DNA of 64,000 nt. Origin: Catenulispora sp. EB89 (GTDB lineage Bacteria > Actinomycetota > Actinomycetes > Streptomycetales > Catenulisporaceae). The position numbers and the translations under genes were made by a program. The notes below the pieces were generated by a model, which searched no databases, was not told the DNA's origin, and saw only the letters and a program-made list of their open reading frames with translations. The stretch spans positions 124,001 to 188,000 of the forward strand of contig NZ_JBGCCU010000024.1 of the NCBI RefSeq assembly GCF_041261445.1, in the 5' to 3' direction. Each line of letters starts with the position of its first letter. Within the stretch, counting starts at the first letter, position 1. Positions 42,354-51,595 of this stretch are shown piece by piece.

Positions 42354-43184
42354 ATGACTCATGCCCGCATAGTCCTCATCACCGGCGCCACCGACGGCCT
42401 CGGCCGCGCGCTGGCGCACCGCCTGGCGGCCGGCGGCGACACCGTGCTGCTGCACGGCCGCGACCAGGCCCGCCTCGACGCGACCGCGGACGCGATCCGC
42501 GACGAGCACGGGGGCGCGCGCCCCGCGACGTTCCGCGCCGACCTGGCGGACCTGGCGCAGGTACGCGACCTCGCCGCCGCGGTGCGCGCCGCCACCGACC
42601 GCCTCGACGTCCTGGTGAGCAACGCCGGAATCGGCGGCGGGGAGCCCGACGGCCGCGACCGGCGCGAGAGCAAGGACGGCTACGAGCTGCGCTTCGCGGT
42701 GAACTACCTGGCCGGCTTCCTGCTGACCCAGGAACTGCTGCCGCTGCTGCGCGCCTCGGCGCCGGCGCGGGTGGTGAACGTCGCCTCGCTCGGGCAGCAG
42801 GACATCGAGTTCGACGACGTGATGCTGGAACGCGGCTACAGCGGCATCCGCGCCTACTGCCAGAGCAAGCTGGCGCAGATCTCGTCGGCGGTGGAGATGG
42901 CCGAGCGGGTGCCGGCGTCGGAGGTGACGTTCAACAGCTTGCACCCGGCGACGTACATGCCGACGAAGATGGTCCTGCTGGAGGCCGGACACAGCATCGA
43001 CAGCCTGGAGACCGGAGTCGAGGCGACGGCGCGGTTGGTGACGGATCCGAAGCTGGCGGGGGTCAGCGGGCGGTTCTACGACCGGCAGCGGGAGGCGAAG
43101 GCTTTGGCGCAGGCTTATGACAGGCGGGCGCGGGGTGAGTTGTATCGGCTGAGCTTGAAGCTGGTGGGGCTGCCGGCGGAGTAG
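42354..43184 (+). CDS. Short-chain dehydrogenase/reductase
   Basis: This 276-residue Rossmann oxidoreductase has the cofactor motif VLITGATDGLGRALAHRL (TGxxxGxG), the NAG motif LVSNAGIGGG and the active-site YCQSKLAQ (YxxxK). The catalytic serine position is in VNVASLG. HGRD after the second strand suggests NADP preference. AGGAGT precedes the ATG by seven bases. The substrate is not known. The palindrome upstream suggests repression by a distant regulator. Confidence 0.9.
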   Translation: MTHARIVLITGATDGLGRALAHRLAAGGDTVLLHGRDQARLDATADAIRDEHGGARPATFRADLADLAQVRDLAAAVRAATDRLDVLVSNAGIGGGEPDGRDRRESKDGYELRFAVNYLAGFLLTQELLPLLRASAPARVVNVASLGQQDIEFDDVMLERGYSGIRAYCQSKLAQISSAVEMAERVPASEVTFNSLHPATYMPTKMVLLEAGHSIDSLETGVEATARLVTDPKLAGVSGRFYDRQREAKALAQAYDRRARGELYRLSLKLVGLPAE

Positions 43185-43311
43185 GCGCTGGGCCGTGTCT
43201 GGTGAACGGGTCCGCGTGGGCTCGCCTGGGCCGGCCGGGCCGGAGTCGGCTGCCGTACCGGCTGGGAAAACCCCTGCCGGGCAAGTGGATCAAGATGATA
43301 GAACTGCCGCT

Positions 43312-44094
43312 GTGCATAAGACTCTGGAGTATCCCGATCTGCTGCGGCTGATCGACGAGCGTGCGACCGCCTTCCGCGCCGTGATCGCCTCGGCGCCCAG
43401 CCTCGACGTGCAGGTGCCGACCTGCCCCGAGTGGACGCTGTTCGAGCTGGCGCAGCACCTGGGCCAGGGGCGTCGTTTCCGGGCCGCCACCATCGCGGCG
43501 GGACCCGCCGACGCCGCCCCGGCCGAGGCCGTCGCCGAGCGCGGCGTGCCGGCCCCCCGGGAGCGCGAGGAGCTGCTGGCCTGGCTGGAGGCGACGACGC
43601 AGGAGTTGCTGGACGCGCTGCGGGCGGCCGACCCGGACGACAGTCGCTGGACCGGGTGGGGCACCACCCAGCTGACGGACACCTGCGCTTCCGTCGCCCG
43701 GCACCAGGTCCAGGAGATCGCGGTGCACACGTACGACGCCCAGGTCGCCGTGGGCGCCCCGCAGCCGCTGCCGACCGAGGTGGCCCTCGACGGAGTCGAG
43801 GAGAACCTGTTCATCACCTGCTTCACGACGACCCCCTGGCCGCACAAGCCCACCGCCTTCGACCTCCACGCCACCGAGGGCCGCTCCTGGCGGCACACGC
43901 TCGACGGCGACGGTGCCCGGACCACCCGCCTGCCCGCTCCCGGCGAGGACCCGGACGCGGCCGCCCTCTCCCTCCACGGCACGGCCAGCGATCTGGTCCT
44001 GTTCCTGTACGAGCGCATCCCGCTGGACTCCCTGCGACTCGACGGGGACCCGGGGCTATTCGACCTGTTCCACGCCTGGGAATGGTGGGCGTGA
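43312..44094 (+). CDS. Mycothiol-dependent maleylpyruvate isomerase-like protein
   Basis: The GTG at 43312 gives 260 residues. TAGAAC at 43299-43304 could be the -10 of a leaderless message; an in-frame ATG-like start 117 bases upstream adds a low-complexity extension and is not preferred. The DinB-like four-helix N-domain contains VPTCPEWTLFELAQHLGQG and VARHQVQEIAVHTYDAQ, whose histidines bind metal in this family. The C-terminal alpha/beta domain (LHGTASDLVLFLYERIPLDSL) matches the family. These enzymes use mycothiol, the actinobacterial thiol. The actual substrate is unknown. Confidence 0.85.
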   Translation: MHKTLEYPDLLRLIDERATAFRAVIASAPSLDVQVPTCPEWTLFELAQHLGQGRRFRAATIAAGPADAAPAEAVAERGVPAPREREELLAWLEATTQELLDALRAADPDDSRWTGWGTTQLTDTCASVARHQVQEIAVHTYDAQVAVGAPQPLPTEVALDGVEENLFITCFTTTPWPHKPTAFDLHATEGRSWRHTLDGDGARTTRLPAPGEDPDAAALSLHGTASDLVLFLYERIPLDSLRLDGDPGLFDLFHAWEWWA

Positions 44095-44173
44095 GGACAC
44101 GCCGCCGCTGACTCAGAGAGTGCGGGGCCAGATGGTGGGCGTCGTGCGAGCGGCCGTGCGACACGCCAGGCGG

Positions 44174-45313
44174 CTACCGCACCGCCCCGCGAAACGCCTC
44201 GACCGCGCGCCGCATGGCCTCCAGGTCCGCGTTCGAGGCGATGCCGGCGTGATACAGGCGGATCCCGCTCGCGCCGGCCTCGCGCATCGCAGAGGCCTGC
44301 GCCGCGAGCCCTTCGCTGTCGGAGCCCATGCCGCGCACGCCGAGTAGGCCCGCGTTGACCGGCGCGTCGTGCCCCAGGGCCCGGTTCACGCTCTCCGTCG
44401 AGCCGTTCCAGCAGTTCAGCACGACCCCGGTGTCCTTCGGCAGCGTCCCCACGTCCAGGCCGGTGAACGCGGTCGAGCGGCGGGGGTCGGGATTGGCGTG
44501 GAACAGGATCGGGAAGTCCGGGTCGCGCTGCGTCCGCACTTCGCGCACCATCGCGCCGCGCAGGCGGTTCGCGACGCGCGTGCGGGTACCTAGCACCACA
44601 CCGGCCAGGTCGGCGTCGGCCAGGGCCGGGTCGGGGAGCGGGGCCGAGGCGGCGAAGCGCGCGTCCAGTCGCGCGATGACGGTCTCGCGGAGCTGTCCGA
44701 CGTGGATGCCAGAGGCCTGATACTCGTCGCGGCAGGCGTCGCAGAAGCAGAGCGACATCAGGTACAGCTCTTCGTCGGACAACGGGATGCCCGCCACCTT
44801 GTCGTGCTCGTGCAGGTGGTCGAAGCCGTACCAGCCGGCCGCCTCGAACTCCACGCCGGAGATGTCGGGGCGGGCCGCGATGACGGCTGCCAGACCGACC
44901 GCGTATTCGAGGTTTGCTTCGTGCGACGGGCACAGGGCCCAGGTGTACACGTCGCCGTAGGCGTTCACGACGTGCGGGGCGTCGAAGTCGTCGACGTGGT
45001 CGACGACGACCCACGCGTGCGTGGGCACCCCCGCCGCCGCGAGGGCCGCGGCCGTCCGCCCGAAGGCGTCGTCGGCGTCGACCCAGGTCTGCGCCGCGGG
45101 CAGCACCTGCTCCCAGGCGTCGCCGACCGGCAGGTACGAGGCGCTGTGCTCGGCCACGACCACGCGGTGCCACGCGTGGCGCGGGGTCAGGGCGCGGGTC
45201 GCGTGGTAGAACGCTGCGACGACCGCGTGGTCGACGCCGAGTCCGGCGATCGTCTCGGCCGCCGCGTCGTCTCCCACCACGTCCCACGGGTACACATATG
45301 TCGCCGCAGTCAT
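44174..45313 (-). CDS. Unknown protein linked to glucarate dehydratase, probable TIM barrel
   Basis: The ATG at 45313 has GGAGGAA just upstream and gives 379 residues. The sequence looks like a glycoside-hydrolase-type TIM barrel. It has VVVAEHSASYLPVGD, GVEFEAAGWYGFDHLHEHDK (acidic residues at a strand end), a LCFCDACRDEY cysteine pair, and PILFHANPDPRRSTAF. Proteins with a CxxC in this place occur among putative glycosyl hydrolases without assigned activity. It lies 32 bases after the glucarate dehydratase stop, so it probably acts on a related sugar-acid conjugate. I do not recognise the exact family. Confidence 0.7.
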   Translation of the reverse strand: MTAATYVYPWDVVGDDAAAETIAGLGVDHAVVAAFYHATRALTPRHAWHRVVVAEHSASYLPVGDAWEQVLPAAQTWVDADDAFGRTAAALAAAGVPTHAWVVVDHVDDFDAPHVVNAYGDVYTWALCPSHEANLEYAVGLAAVIAARPDISGVEFEAAGWYGFDHLHEHDKVAGIPLSDEELYLMSLCFCDACRDEYQASGIHVGQLRETVIARLDARFAASAPLPDPALADADLAGVVLGTRTRVANRLRGAMVREVRTQRDPDFPILFHANPDPRRSTAFTGLDVGTLPKDTGVVLNCWNGSTESVNRALGHDAPVNAGLLGVRGMGSDSEGLAAQASAMREAGASGIRLYHAGIASNADLEAMRRAVEAFRGAVR

Positions 45314-45345
45314 TGCGTTCCTCCGAAACTCCGCGCCGGATCGTG

Positions 45346-46620
45346 TCAGAACCGCGGCCGCTTCCCCGTCCACTCCGGCCGCACCCGCTGCATCCATCCC
45401 ACATCATCGCGCCGCCGGATCCCGCACGTCAGGTACTGCTCGTGCAGCCGCGCCACGGCGTCGCGGTCCAGTTCCACGCCGAGCCCGGGGCCCGAGGGCA
45501 GCGTCACAGCGCCGTCGGTGAAGGTCAGGCCGCCGCCGGCGAGGACGTCCTCGGCCTCGGACTTCCACGGCGTGTGCGTGTCCAGCGCGTAGGTCAGGTT
45601 CGGCGTGGCGGCCGCGATGTGCGTCATCGCGGCCAGGCTCAGGCCGAGGTGGGTGTTCGAGTGCATCGACAGCCCGAGGTCGAAGGTCTGGCACAGCGCC
45701 GCCAGGTTCTGGGTGGCGCGGAAGCCGCCCCAGAAGTGGTGGTCGGACAGGATGACCTGCACGGCGCCGAGCCGGATCGACTCGGGGATCTCCGCGAAGC
45801 TGGTGACGCACATGTTGGTGGCCAGCGGCAGCGACGTCTTCGCCGCGACCTCGGCCATCCCGGGGATCCCCGGCGTCGGGTCCTCCAGGTACTCCAGCTC
45901 GCCCTCCAGCGCGGCGGCCACGCGGTGGCTGGTCTCCACGGTCCAGTTGGCGTTCGGGTCGATGCGCACCGGACGCCCGGGGAAGGCCTGTCGCAGGGCC
46001 TTGACGGCCTCGATCTCCTCCTCGGGCGGGAAGACGCCGCCCTTGAGCTTCAGCGAGCCGAAGCCGTAGCGCTCGACCATGCGGCGCGCCTGCTTCACGA
46101 TGCCGTCCGGGTCCAGCGCCTCGCCCCAGGGGTCGACGTCGTAGTCCCCGGGGTGCTCGGCCCACTTGTAGAAGAGGTAGGCGCTGTAGTCGACGCGTTC
46201 GCGGACGGCGCCGCCGAGAAGATCCACGACGCGCCGGCCGGTGGCCTTGCCCTGGGCGTCGAAGCAGGCCACCTCGAACGCCGCGAACGCCTGGGCCACG
46301 GTCTTGTCGTGGCTGGCGGCGCCGATCAGCTCGGTCGGCGAGGAGGCCGCGGAGCCGCCGACCGCCTCGGCGACCCGGCGGCCGAGCTCGTTGAGGTCGA
46401 AGACGTCGGTGCCGACCACCGCGGTCGCGGCCCGGTGCAGCAGCGCCAGGGTCGCGTCGTCGCCGTAGGCCTCGGAGATGCCGACGATGCCGGCGTCGGT
46501 GTGCACCTCGACGATGGAGCGCAGGGCGTACGGCTCGTGGACGCCGGAGGAGTTCAGCAGTGGCGGGTCCTTCAGGGCGACCGGGGTGATCGCGACGGAG
46601 ACAATCTTCAAGTCGGTCAC
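45346..46620 (-). CDS. Glucarate dehydratase-like enolase superfamily enzyme
   Basis: This 424-residue protein has the enolase-superfamily order expected for glucarate dehydratase. It shows SLKLKGGVF (catalytic Lys in KxK), RIDPNANWT (metal Asp), YLEDPTPGIPGM (metal Glu), ATNMCVTSF, SDHHFWGG (Asp) and SMHSNTHLG (catalytic His). It dehydrates D-glucarate or L-idarate to 5-keto-4-deoxyglucarate. It is the first gene of a two-gene operon. The upstream gap contains an inverted repeat (46641-46673) that may bind a regulator. Confidence 0.88.
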   Translation of the reverse strand: MTDLKIVSVAITPVALKDPPLLNSSGVHEPYALRSIVEVHTDAGIVGISEAYGDDATLALLHRAATAVVGTDVFDLNELGRRVAEAVGGSAASSPTELIGAASHDKTVAQAFAAFEVACFDAQGKATGRRVVDLLGGAVRERVDYSAYLFYKWAEHPGDYDVDPWGEALDPDGIVKQARRMVERYGFGSLKLKGGVFPPEEEIEAVKALRQAFPGRPVRIDPNANWTVETSHRVAAALEGELEYLEDPTPGIPGMAEVAAKTSLPLATNMCVTSFAEIPESIRLGAVQVILSDHHFWGGFRATQNLAALCQTFDLGLSMHSNTHLGLSLAAMTHIAAATPNLTYALDTHTPWKSEAEDVLAGGGLTFTDGAVTLPSGPGLGVELDRDAVARLHEQYLTCGIRRRDDVGWMQRVRPEWTGKRPRF

Positions 46621-46640
46621 GCCAGACCTCCACCATTGCG

Positions 46641-46673
46641 TTCACATCCATGAACACGAACCACGGATATGAA
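46641..46673. promoter_or_regulatory. Inverted repeat upstream of glucarate dehydratase
   Basis: TTCACATCC and GGATATGAA match at eight of nine positions as inverted arms separated by 15 bases. It lies 20 bases before the dehydratase start and is AT-rich for this DNA. Confidence 0.4.
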
Positions 46674-46772
46674 TCATCTCGACGCTGTGAAACGTAGTAG
46701 TCCGTACCGGACCGCGTCAAGACGACGTCTCGTGTTTGCCCGCACCCTGCCGCACTCAATGACAATGGCGAT

Positions 46773-47579
46773 ATGACAACCCCGCGCCTGCCGTCCCTTA
46801 TAGCCTGCGATCTCGACGGAACCCTGGTCCGCCACGACGGGACGGTCTCCTCCCGCACCGTCGCCGCTTTCCAGGCGCTGGAGACGGCCGGCATCCCCTT
46901 CGTGTTCGTCACCGGCCGGCCGCCGCGGCTGATGGGCCAGATCGCCGACGCCTTCCGGCTGCACGGCCTCGCCGTCTGCTCCAACGGCGCCTACGACTAC
47001 GATCTGCGGGCCCGTGCGGTCGTCGCGGAGTACGCCATCGATCCGGCGACGTTGAAGAAGGTGGCACGCGGGCTGCGGGAGGCCATCGACGGCATCGGCC
47101 TGGCCGTGGAATACGCCGACTCGTTGGCGGCCGATCCCCTTTACGAGCCGTGGGATTGGGACCGCGACATCACCGTGCAGCGCCTCGACGAGGCCGCCTT
47201 GTGGGAGCGGCCGGCGCCGAAGCTGGTCGGCCGGCACGGGAGCCTGTCGGCCGACGAACTGCTCGCGCTGGCCCAGCCCGCAGTCGGGGACCTGGTCACC
47301 GTCTACCACTCCAACGGCCTGCGCCTGGTCGAGGCCGTGGCACCGGGGGTCAGCAAGGCGGACGGCCTGGCCCGGCACGCGGCGCGCCTGGGCGTCGCCG
47401 CGGAGAACGTGACCGCGTTCGGCGACATGCCCAACGACCTGTCGATGTTCGGCTGGGCCGGCCGCTCCTACGCCGTCGCCAACGCGCACCCGAGCGTGAT
47501 CGCGGCCGCCGGCGGCGTGATCGGCTCGGTCGAGGAGGACGGCGTCGCCGCGTTCCTGGAGGCGATGCTCGAAGCCTGA
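46773..47579 (+). CDS. Cof-type HAD phosphatase
   Basis: This 268-residue haloacid-dehalogenase-superfamily hydrolase has motif I IACDLDGTLV near residue 10-19, motif II FVTGRPPR, the motif III lysine in VSKADGLARH and motif IV AFGDMPNDLSMF. The middle cap is of the Cof (IIB) type. It dephosphorylates sugar phosphates or similar metabolites. It is divergent from the glucarate operon. Confidence 0.9.
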   Translation: MTTPRLPSLIACDLDGTLVRHDGTVSSRTVAAFQALETAGIPFVFVTGRPPRLMGQIADAFRLHGLAVCSNGAYDYDLRARAVVAEYAIDPATLKKVARGLREAIDGIGLAVEYADSLAADPLYEPWDWDRDITVQRLDEAALWERPAPKLVGRHGSLSADELLALAQPAVGDLVTVYHSNGLRLVEAVAPGVSKADGLARHAARLGVAAENVTAFGDMPNDLSMFGWAGRSYAVANAHPSVIAAAGGVIGSVEEDGVAAFLEAMLEA

Positions 47580-47605
47580 TCGGGCAGCACCGATCGGGCA
47601 GCACC
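47578..47605 (+). repeat. Exact 14-base tandem duplication
   Basis: GATCGGGCAGCACC occurs twice head-to-tail, starting inside the stop codon of the HAD gene. The rest of the gap to 47773 shows no gene. Confidence 0.7.
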
Positions 47606-47773
47606 GCGTGATCGCCCGACTACCGGCCTGCTCCCCAGGCAGTAGGCGCTCCTCGCTCGTACTGCGTCCGCAGCAGCGCAAGTGTCTGCGCCTGCCAGAC
47701 GACCCGGACCCCTTCTCCACGGCACCGTGTAAACCGCACGCGTTTCATGCTCGCAAGAAGGCCGGGAGCCCTG

Positions 47774-50068
47774 ATGTCAGTCATTGCCCGTTGGTGCCAC
47801 CAGCACCGTCTCGTCACCGTCCTCGTCTGGTTGGCGCTGATCGTCGGCCTCGGGGCGCTGACCAGCTCGGCCGGCACCAAGTACAACGACACGATGTCGA
47901 TCCCGGCCTCGGAGTCCAGCCAGGCGCTGGACCTGCTGAAGCAGTCCATGCCGGCCTCGGCCGGGGACAGCGACCAGGTGGTGTGGCACACCACCGGCGG
48001 CGCCAAGGTCACCGACCCGGCCGTGCAGCAGCGCATGACCGACACGCTGAACCAGATCGCGTCCTCGCCGGGCGTCGCGGCCGTCACCAGCCCCTACAGC
48101 GGGCCGCGCGGGGCGGTGCAGATCAGCAAAGACCAGACCACCGCCTACGCGACCATCAACTTCACGCAGCAGGCGCACGACATCCCCAACGCGCAGGTCA
48201 CGCACATCATCGACGTCGCGCAGGGGGCTCGGAGCCAGAACCTGCAGGTGGACCTCGGCGGCCAGGCGATCAGCCAGGCCGACCGCAAGGTCGGCGGCGC
48301 CGCTGACCTGATCGGCGTGGTGGCCGCGCTGATCGTGCTGGGACTGGTGTTCCGGTCCTTCGGCGCGGCGGTGATGCCGATCCTGACCGGCGTGGCCGGC
48401 GTGGTCACCGGCATCACCGGCACCGGCCAGCTCTCGCACCTGATCGCGATCAGCTCCACCGCGCCGACCCTGGCCACGCTGGTCGGCCTGGGCGTCGGCA
48501 TCGACTACGCGCTGTTCATCGTGAACCGGCATCGCAAGGGCCTGATGTCCGGGCTGTCGGTCCAGGACTCGATAGCCAAGGCGCTGAACACCTCCGGGCG
48601 CGCGGTGATCTTCGCCGGCGGGACCGTGGTCATCGCGCTGCTGGGCATGTTCGCGCTCGGACTGAGCTTCCTCAACGGAATGGCGATCGGCGCGGCGGTG
48701 ACCGTGTCGATGACGGTGCTGGCGGCGATCACGCTGCTGCCGGCGATGCTGGGCTTCCTGAAGCTGCGCGTGCTGAGCAAGAAGCAGCGCCGGGAGCTGG
48801 CCGCGCGCCAGGCCGGCGTGGGCGTCCTGGTGCCCTACGCGCACGCCTCGCGCCGTCGCGGGTCCGCGGCCGGATCCGGTACCCCCGGACACCCCGAGAC
48901 CGCGTTCACGCGGTGGGCCGCCAAGGTCGAGGCCCGGCCGCTGGGCAAGGCGCTACTGGCGATCGCCGTCATGGCGGTGGTCGCGGTGCCGTTCTTCTCC
49001 ATCAACCTGGGCAACTCCGACGCCGGCAACGACCCCAAGTCGACGACCACGCGCCAGGCCTACGACCTGCTCGCGGACGGTTTCGGCAAGGGCTTCAACG
49101 GCCCGCTGACGCTGGTCGCGCAGACCCCGACGGCCGGGGACCAGCAGGCGCTGACCACCCTGGTCAACACGATCAAGACCGTGCCGGACGTCGCCGCCGT
49201 CTCGGCCCGGCCGATGCAGCCCGGGCAGACGCTCGGCGTGGTGCAGGTGGTGCCGGTCAGCTCGCCGCAGGACAAGGCCACCACGGACCTGATCGACAAC
49301 CTGCGGCACGACGTGATCCCGAAGGCCGAGGCCGGGTCCACGCTGCACGTGATGGTCTCCGGGCCGACCGCGATCAGCAACGACTTCAGCCACACGCTGA
49401 CCAGCAAGCTGCCGCTGTTCGTGGCGATCATCGTGGGGCTGGGCTGCCTGCTGATGATGCTCGCTTTCCGCAGCCTGCTGGTGCCGCTGATCGGCGTGGC
49501 GATGAACCTGCTCACGATGGGAGTCGCGTTCGGTTCGCTGGTCGCGGTGTTCCAGTGGGGCTGGGGCTCGGAGGCGCTGGGCGCCGGTGGTGCGGGGCCC
49601 GTCGAGGCGTTCGTCCCGGTCATCGTGATCAGCATCTTGTTCGGGCTGTCGATGGACTACCAGGTGTTCCTGATCAGCCGGATGCACGAGGAGTGGTCGC
49701 ACTCGGCGGACAACCACCGCTCGGTGCGCGTCGGCCACGGCGAGACCGGCCAGGTGATCGTGGCCGCGGGCATCATCATGACCTGCGTGTTCGGCGCCTT
49801 CCTGTTCAACGGCGAGCGGGTCATCGCCGAGTTCGGCATGGCGCTGGCGCTGGCCATCCTGCTGGACGTGCTGATGCTGCGGCTGATCCTGGTCCCGGCG
49901 CTGATGCACCGCTTCGGACGCGCCAACTGGTGGCTGCCGAGCTGGCTGGACAAGGTGCTGCCGCACATGTCGGTGGAGGGTGAGCCGGAGCCGGTCCCGG
50001 GTGCCGTTCCGGCGCAGGGCGGTCCGCACGAGCCCGAGCTGGCCTCCGCGAATCACCGCATACCCTGA
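47774..50068 (+). CDS. MMPL-family RND exporter
   Basis: The ATG at 47774 follows GGGAG, giving 764 residues. The layout is one N-terminal helix, a periplasmic domain of about 150 residues, five helices, a second periplasmic domain, and five more helices. GVGIDYALFIVNRHRKGL and GLSMDYQVFLISRMHEEW are the paired RND motifs of MmpL proteins, with the proton-relay Asp-Tyr pairs. It would export a lipid or drug using the proton gradient. A histidine kinase and response regulator follow directly. Confidence 0.93.
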   Translation: MSVIARWCHQHRLVTVLVWLALIVGLGALTSSAGTKYNDTMSIPASESSQALDLLKQSMPASAGDSDQVVWHTTGGAKVTDPAVQQRMTDTLNQIASSPGVAAVTSPYSGPRGAVQISKDQTTAYATINFTQQAHDIPNAQVTHIIDVAQGARSQNLQVDLGGQAISQADRKVGGAADLIGVVAALIVLGLVFRSFGAAVMPILTGVAGVVTGITGTGQLSHLIAISSTAPTLATLVGLGVGIDYALFIVNRHRKGLMSGLSVQDSIAKALNTSGRAVIFAGGTVVIALLGMFALGLSFLNGMAIGAAVTVSMTVLAAITLLPAMLGFLKLRVLSKKQRRELAARQAGVGVLVPYAHASRRRGSAAGSGTPGHPETAFTRWAAKVEARPLGKALLAIAVMAVVAVPFFSINLGNSDAGNDPKSTTTRQAYDLLADGFGKGFNGPLTLVAQTPTAGDQQALTTLVNTIKTVPDVAAVSARPMQPGQTLGVVQVVPVSSPQDKATTDLIDNLRHDVIPKAEAGSTLHVMVSGPTAISNDFSHTLTSKLPLFVAIIVGLGCLLMMLAFRSLLVPLIGVAMNLLTMGVAFGSLVAVFQWGWGSEALGAGGAGPVEAFVPVIVISILFGLSMDYQVFLISRMHEEWSHSADNHRSVRVGHGETGQVIVAAGIIMTCVFGAFLFNGERVIAEFGMALALAILLDVLMLRLILVPALMHRFGRANWWLPSWLDKVLPHMSVEGEPEPVPGAVPAQGGPHEPELASANHRIP

Positions 50069-50072
50069 AACG

Positions 50073-51473
50073 GTGACTGACTTGCGGCGGATCAAGGAGT
50101 GGGTACGTCCCGGCACCACCAGCCGGGACGTGGTGACCACCGCGATGTACCTGGTACTCCTGTCCCCGGCCCTGTTCGTCTCGGCGCTGCACAAGCACGT
50201 CAGCGCCGAGACGGCGGGGGCTCTGCTGACCTCGGTGGCCGTCCCGCTGCTGTTCCGCAGCCGGTGGCCGCTGGGCGCCGTGATCGCCACCTCGACGGTG
50301 ACCGCGGCCGCGACGCCGTTCGTGGGCCCGCCCAGCATCCCGCCGATCGCCTGCGCGATCGCGCTCTACTCCTTCGCCAAGCGCTCTGACCGCCCGACCA
50401 CGGTGAAGGTCGGGACGGTGACCGCGGTGACCCTCACCACACTGGCGCTGGCCACACACCCGGAGATGGCCGCGCTCGGCGAGAACCTCGGAATCCTGGC
50501 CTGGACCGGGCTCGCGGTGGCGATCGGCGACGCGCAGCGCAGCCGGCGCGAGCTCCTGGCGTCGGTGATGGAGCGGGCCGAGCGCGCGGAGCAGACCAAG
50601 GAGGAGGAGGCGCTGCGGCGCGTCACCGAGGAGCGGATGCGGATCGCGCGCGAGCTGCACGACGTGGTCGCGCACCACATCACGCTGGTCAACGCGCAGG
50701 CCGGGGTCGCACACCACCTGATGCGGACGGATCCGTCGCACGCCTACGAGGCGCTGGAGCGGATCCGGGACACGTCGCGCTCGGCGCTAGACGAGCTGCG
50801 CGCGACGGTCGGACTGCTGCGCGCCGGCGACGAGACCGCGGCGCCGCGCGAGCCCGCGCCGGGGCTGGCGGACCTGGCGGCGCTGGTGGAGGCGTTCCAG
50901 CACGCGGGACTGAACGTGGAGGTGGCCGGAGCCGGGGCGGCGGCGGAGCTGCCGATGCCGGCGCTGACCGGGCTGACCGCGTACCGGATCGTGCAGGAGG
51001 CATTGACGAACACGCACAAGCACGCCGGGAACCTCGCGGTGGTACGGGTCGTGGTGGAGGTGGCCAGGGACGCGGTGCGGATCCGGGTGGACGACGACGG
51101 CGGGCGCGGGCCGGCCCGGTCGGGCATGGGGACGGGGCACGGGATGATCGGGATGCAGGAGCGGGTGAAGGCGGTCGGCGGGACTTTCGGGGCGGGGCCT
51201 CGGGCGGGGGGCGGGTTCCGGGTGGAGGCGGAGTTGCCTTTGGCGGCTCGGGAGAGTGTGGCGGTGGCGGCGGTGCAGCGGGTTGCGGGGGCGGAGCCGG
51301 GGCCGGCGGTGCCGGAACGAGCCGTGCCGGAGCGAGCGGCGCGGGGCGGGCTGTGTGGGACAGGGCTTTGTGCGCGCGGGGCTGGGGCTGGGGCTGGGGC
51401 TGGATCGGGTGATGCCGGCACCGGCACCGGCACCGGGATGCTGGCCGGCGGCGCGGCGGAGGCGATCGCGTGA
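50073..51473 (+). CDS. Sensor histidine kinase (HisKA_3 type)
   Basis: The GTG at 50073 is four bases after the MMPL stop, giving 466 residues. It has five to six helices in residues 20-150, then the phosphoacceptor motif EERMRIARELHDVVAHHITL with H196 and the ATPase motifs YRIVQEALTNTHKHA and GHGMIGMQERVKAVGG. The last 65 residues are low-complexity Ala/Gly/Thr encoded by simple repeats (around 51375-51440). Its stop overlaps a GTG that opens a small ORF leading to the response regulator. Confidence 0.9.
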   Translation: MTDLRRIKEWVRPGTTSRDVVTTAMYLVLLSPALFVSALHKHVSAETAGALLTSVAVPLLFRSRWPLGAVIATSTVTAAATPFVGPPSIPPIACAIALYSFAKRSDRPTTVKVGTVTAVTLTTLALATHPEMAALGENLGILAWTGLAVAIGDAQRSRRELLASVMERAERAEQTKEEEALRRVTEERMRIARELHDVVAHHITLVNAQAGVAHHLMRTDPSHAYEALERIRDTSRSALDELRATVGLLRAGDETAAPREPAPGLADLAALVEAFQHAGLNVEVAGAGAAAELPMPALTGLTAYRIVQEALTNTHKHAGNLAVVRVVVEVARDAVRIRVDDDGGRGPARSGMGTGHGMIGMQERVKAVGGTFGAGPRAGGGFRVEAELPLAARESVAVAAVQRVAGAEPGPAVPERAVPERAARGGLCGTGLCARGAGAGAGAGSGDAGTGTGTGMLAGGAAEAIA

Positions 51474-51595
51474 GCGGGCTCGGCGTGATCGCGGGTGGCT
51501 GGCGGAGTGCACTGCGTGGAGGCGATCGGGTGAGCGGGATTGGTGTGGTCGAGGCGGGCATCGGTGTGCTCGTCGCGGAGGCGATCGCGTGAGCG
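51458..51595 (+). repeat. Threefold repeated start/stop junction between kinase and regulator genes
   Basis: GGAGGCGATCGCGTGAGCG occurs at 51458-51476 and 51577-51595, with a one-base variant at 51518-51536. Spacing is 60 and 59 bases, and the first 33 bases of each unit are similar. Each copy contains a ribosome site (GGAGG) followed by GTGA, so each can end one frame and start another. Confidence 0.8.
51470..51592 (+). CDS. 40-residue coupling ORF between histidine kinase and response regulator
   Basis: The GTG at 51470 overlaps the kinase stop (GTGA), is preceded by GGAGG, and opens a frame of 40 residues. That frame ends in TGA at 51590-51592, which overlaps the regulator's GTG (GTGA again). 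The peptide starts VSGLGVIAGGW and ends VAEAIA, echoing the kinase end AAEAIA. It appears to be made of duplicated junction sequence. Its likely role is to carry ribosomes from the kinase to the regulator gene, rather than to make a functional protein. Confidence 0.4.
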   Translation: MSGLGVIAGGWRSALRGGDRVSGIGVVEAGIGVLVAEAIA

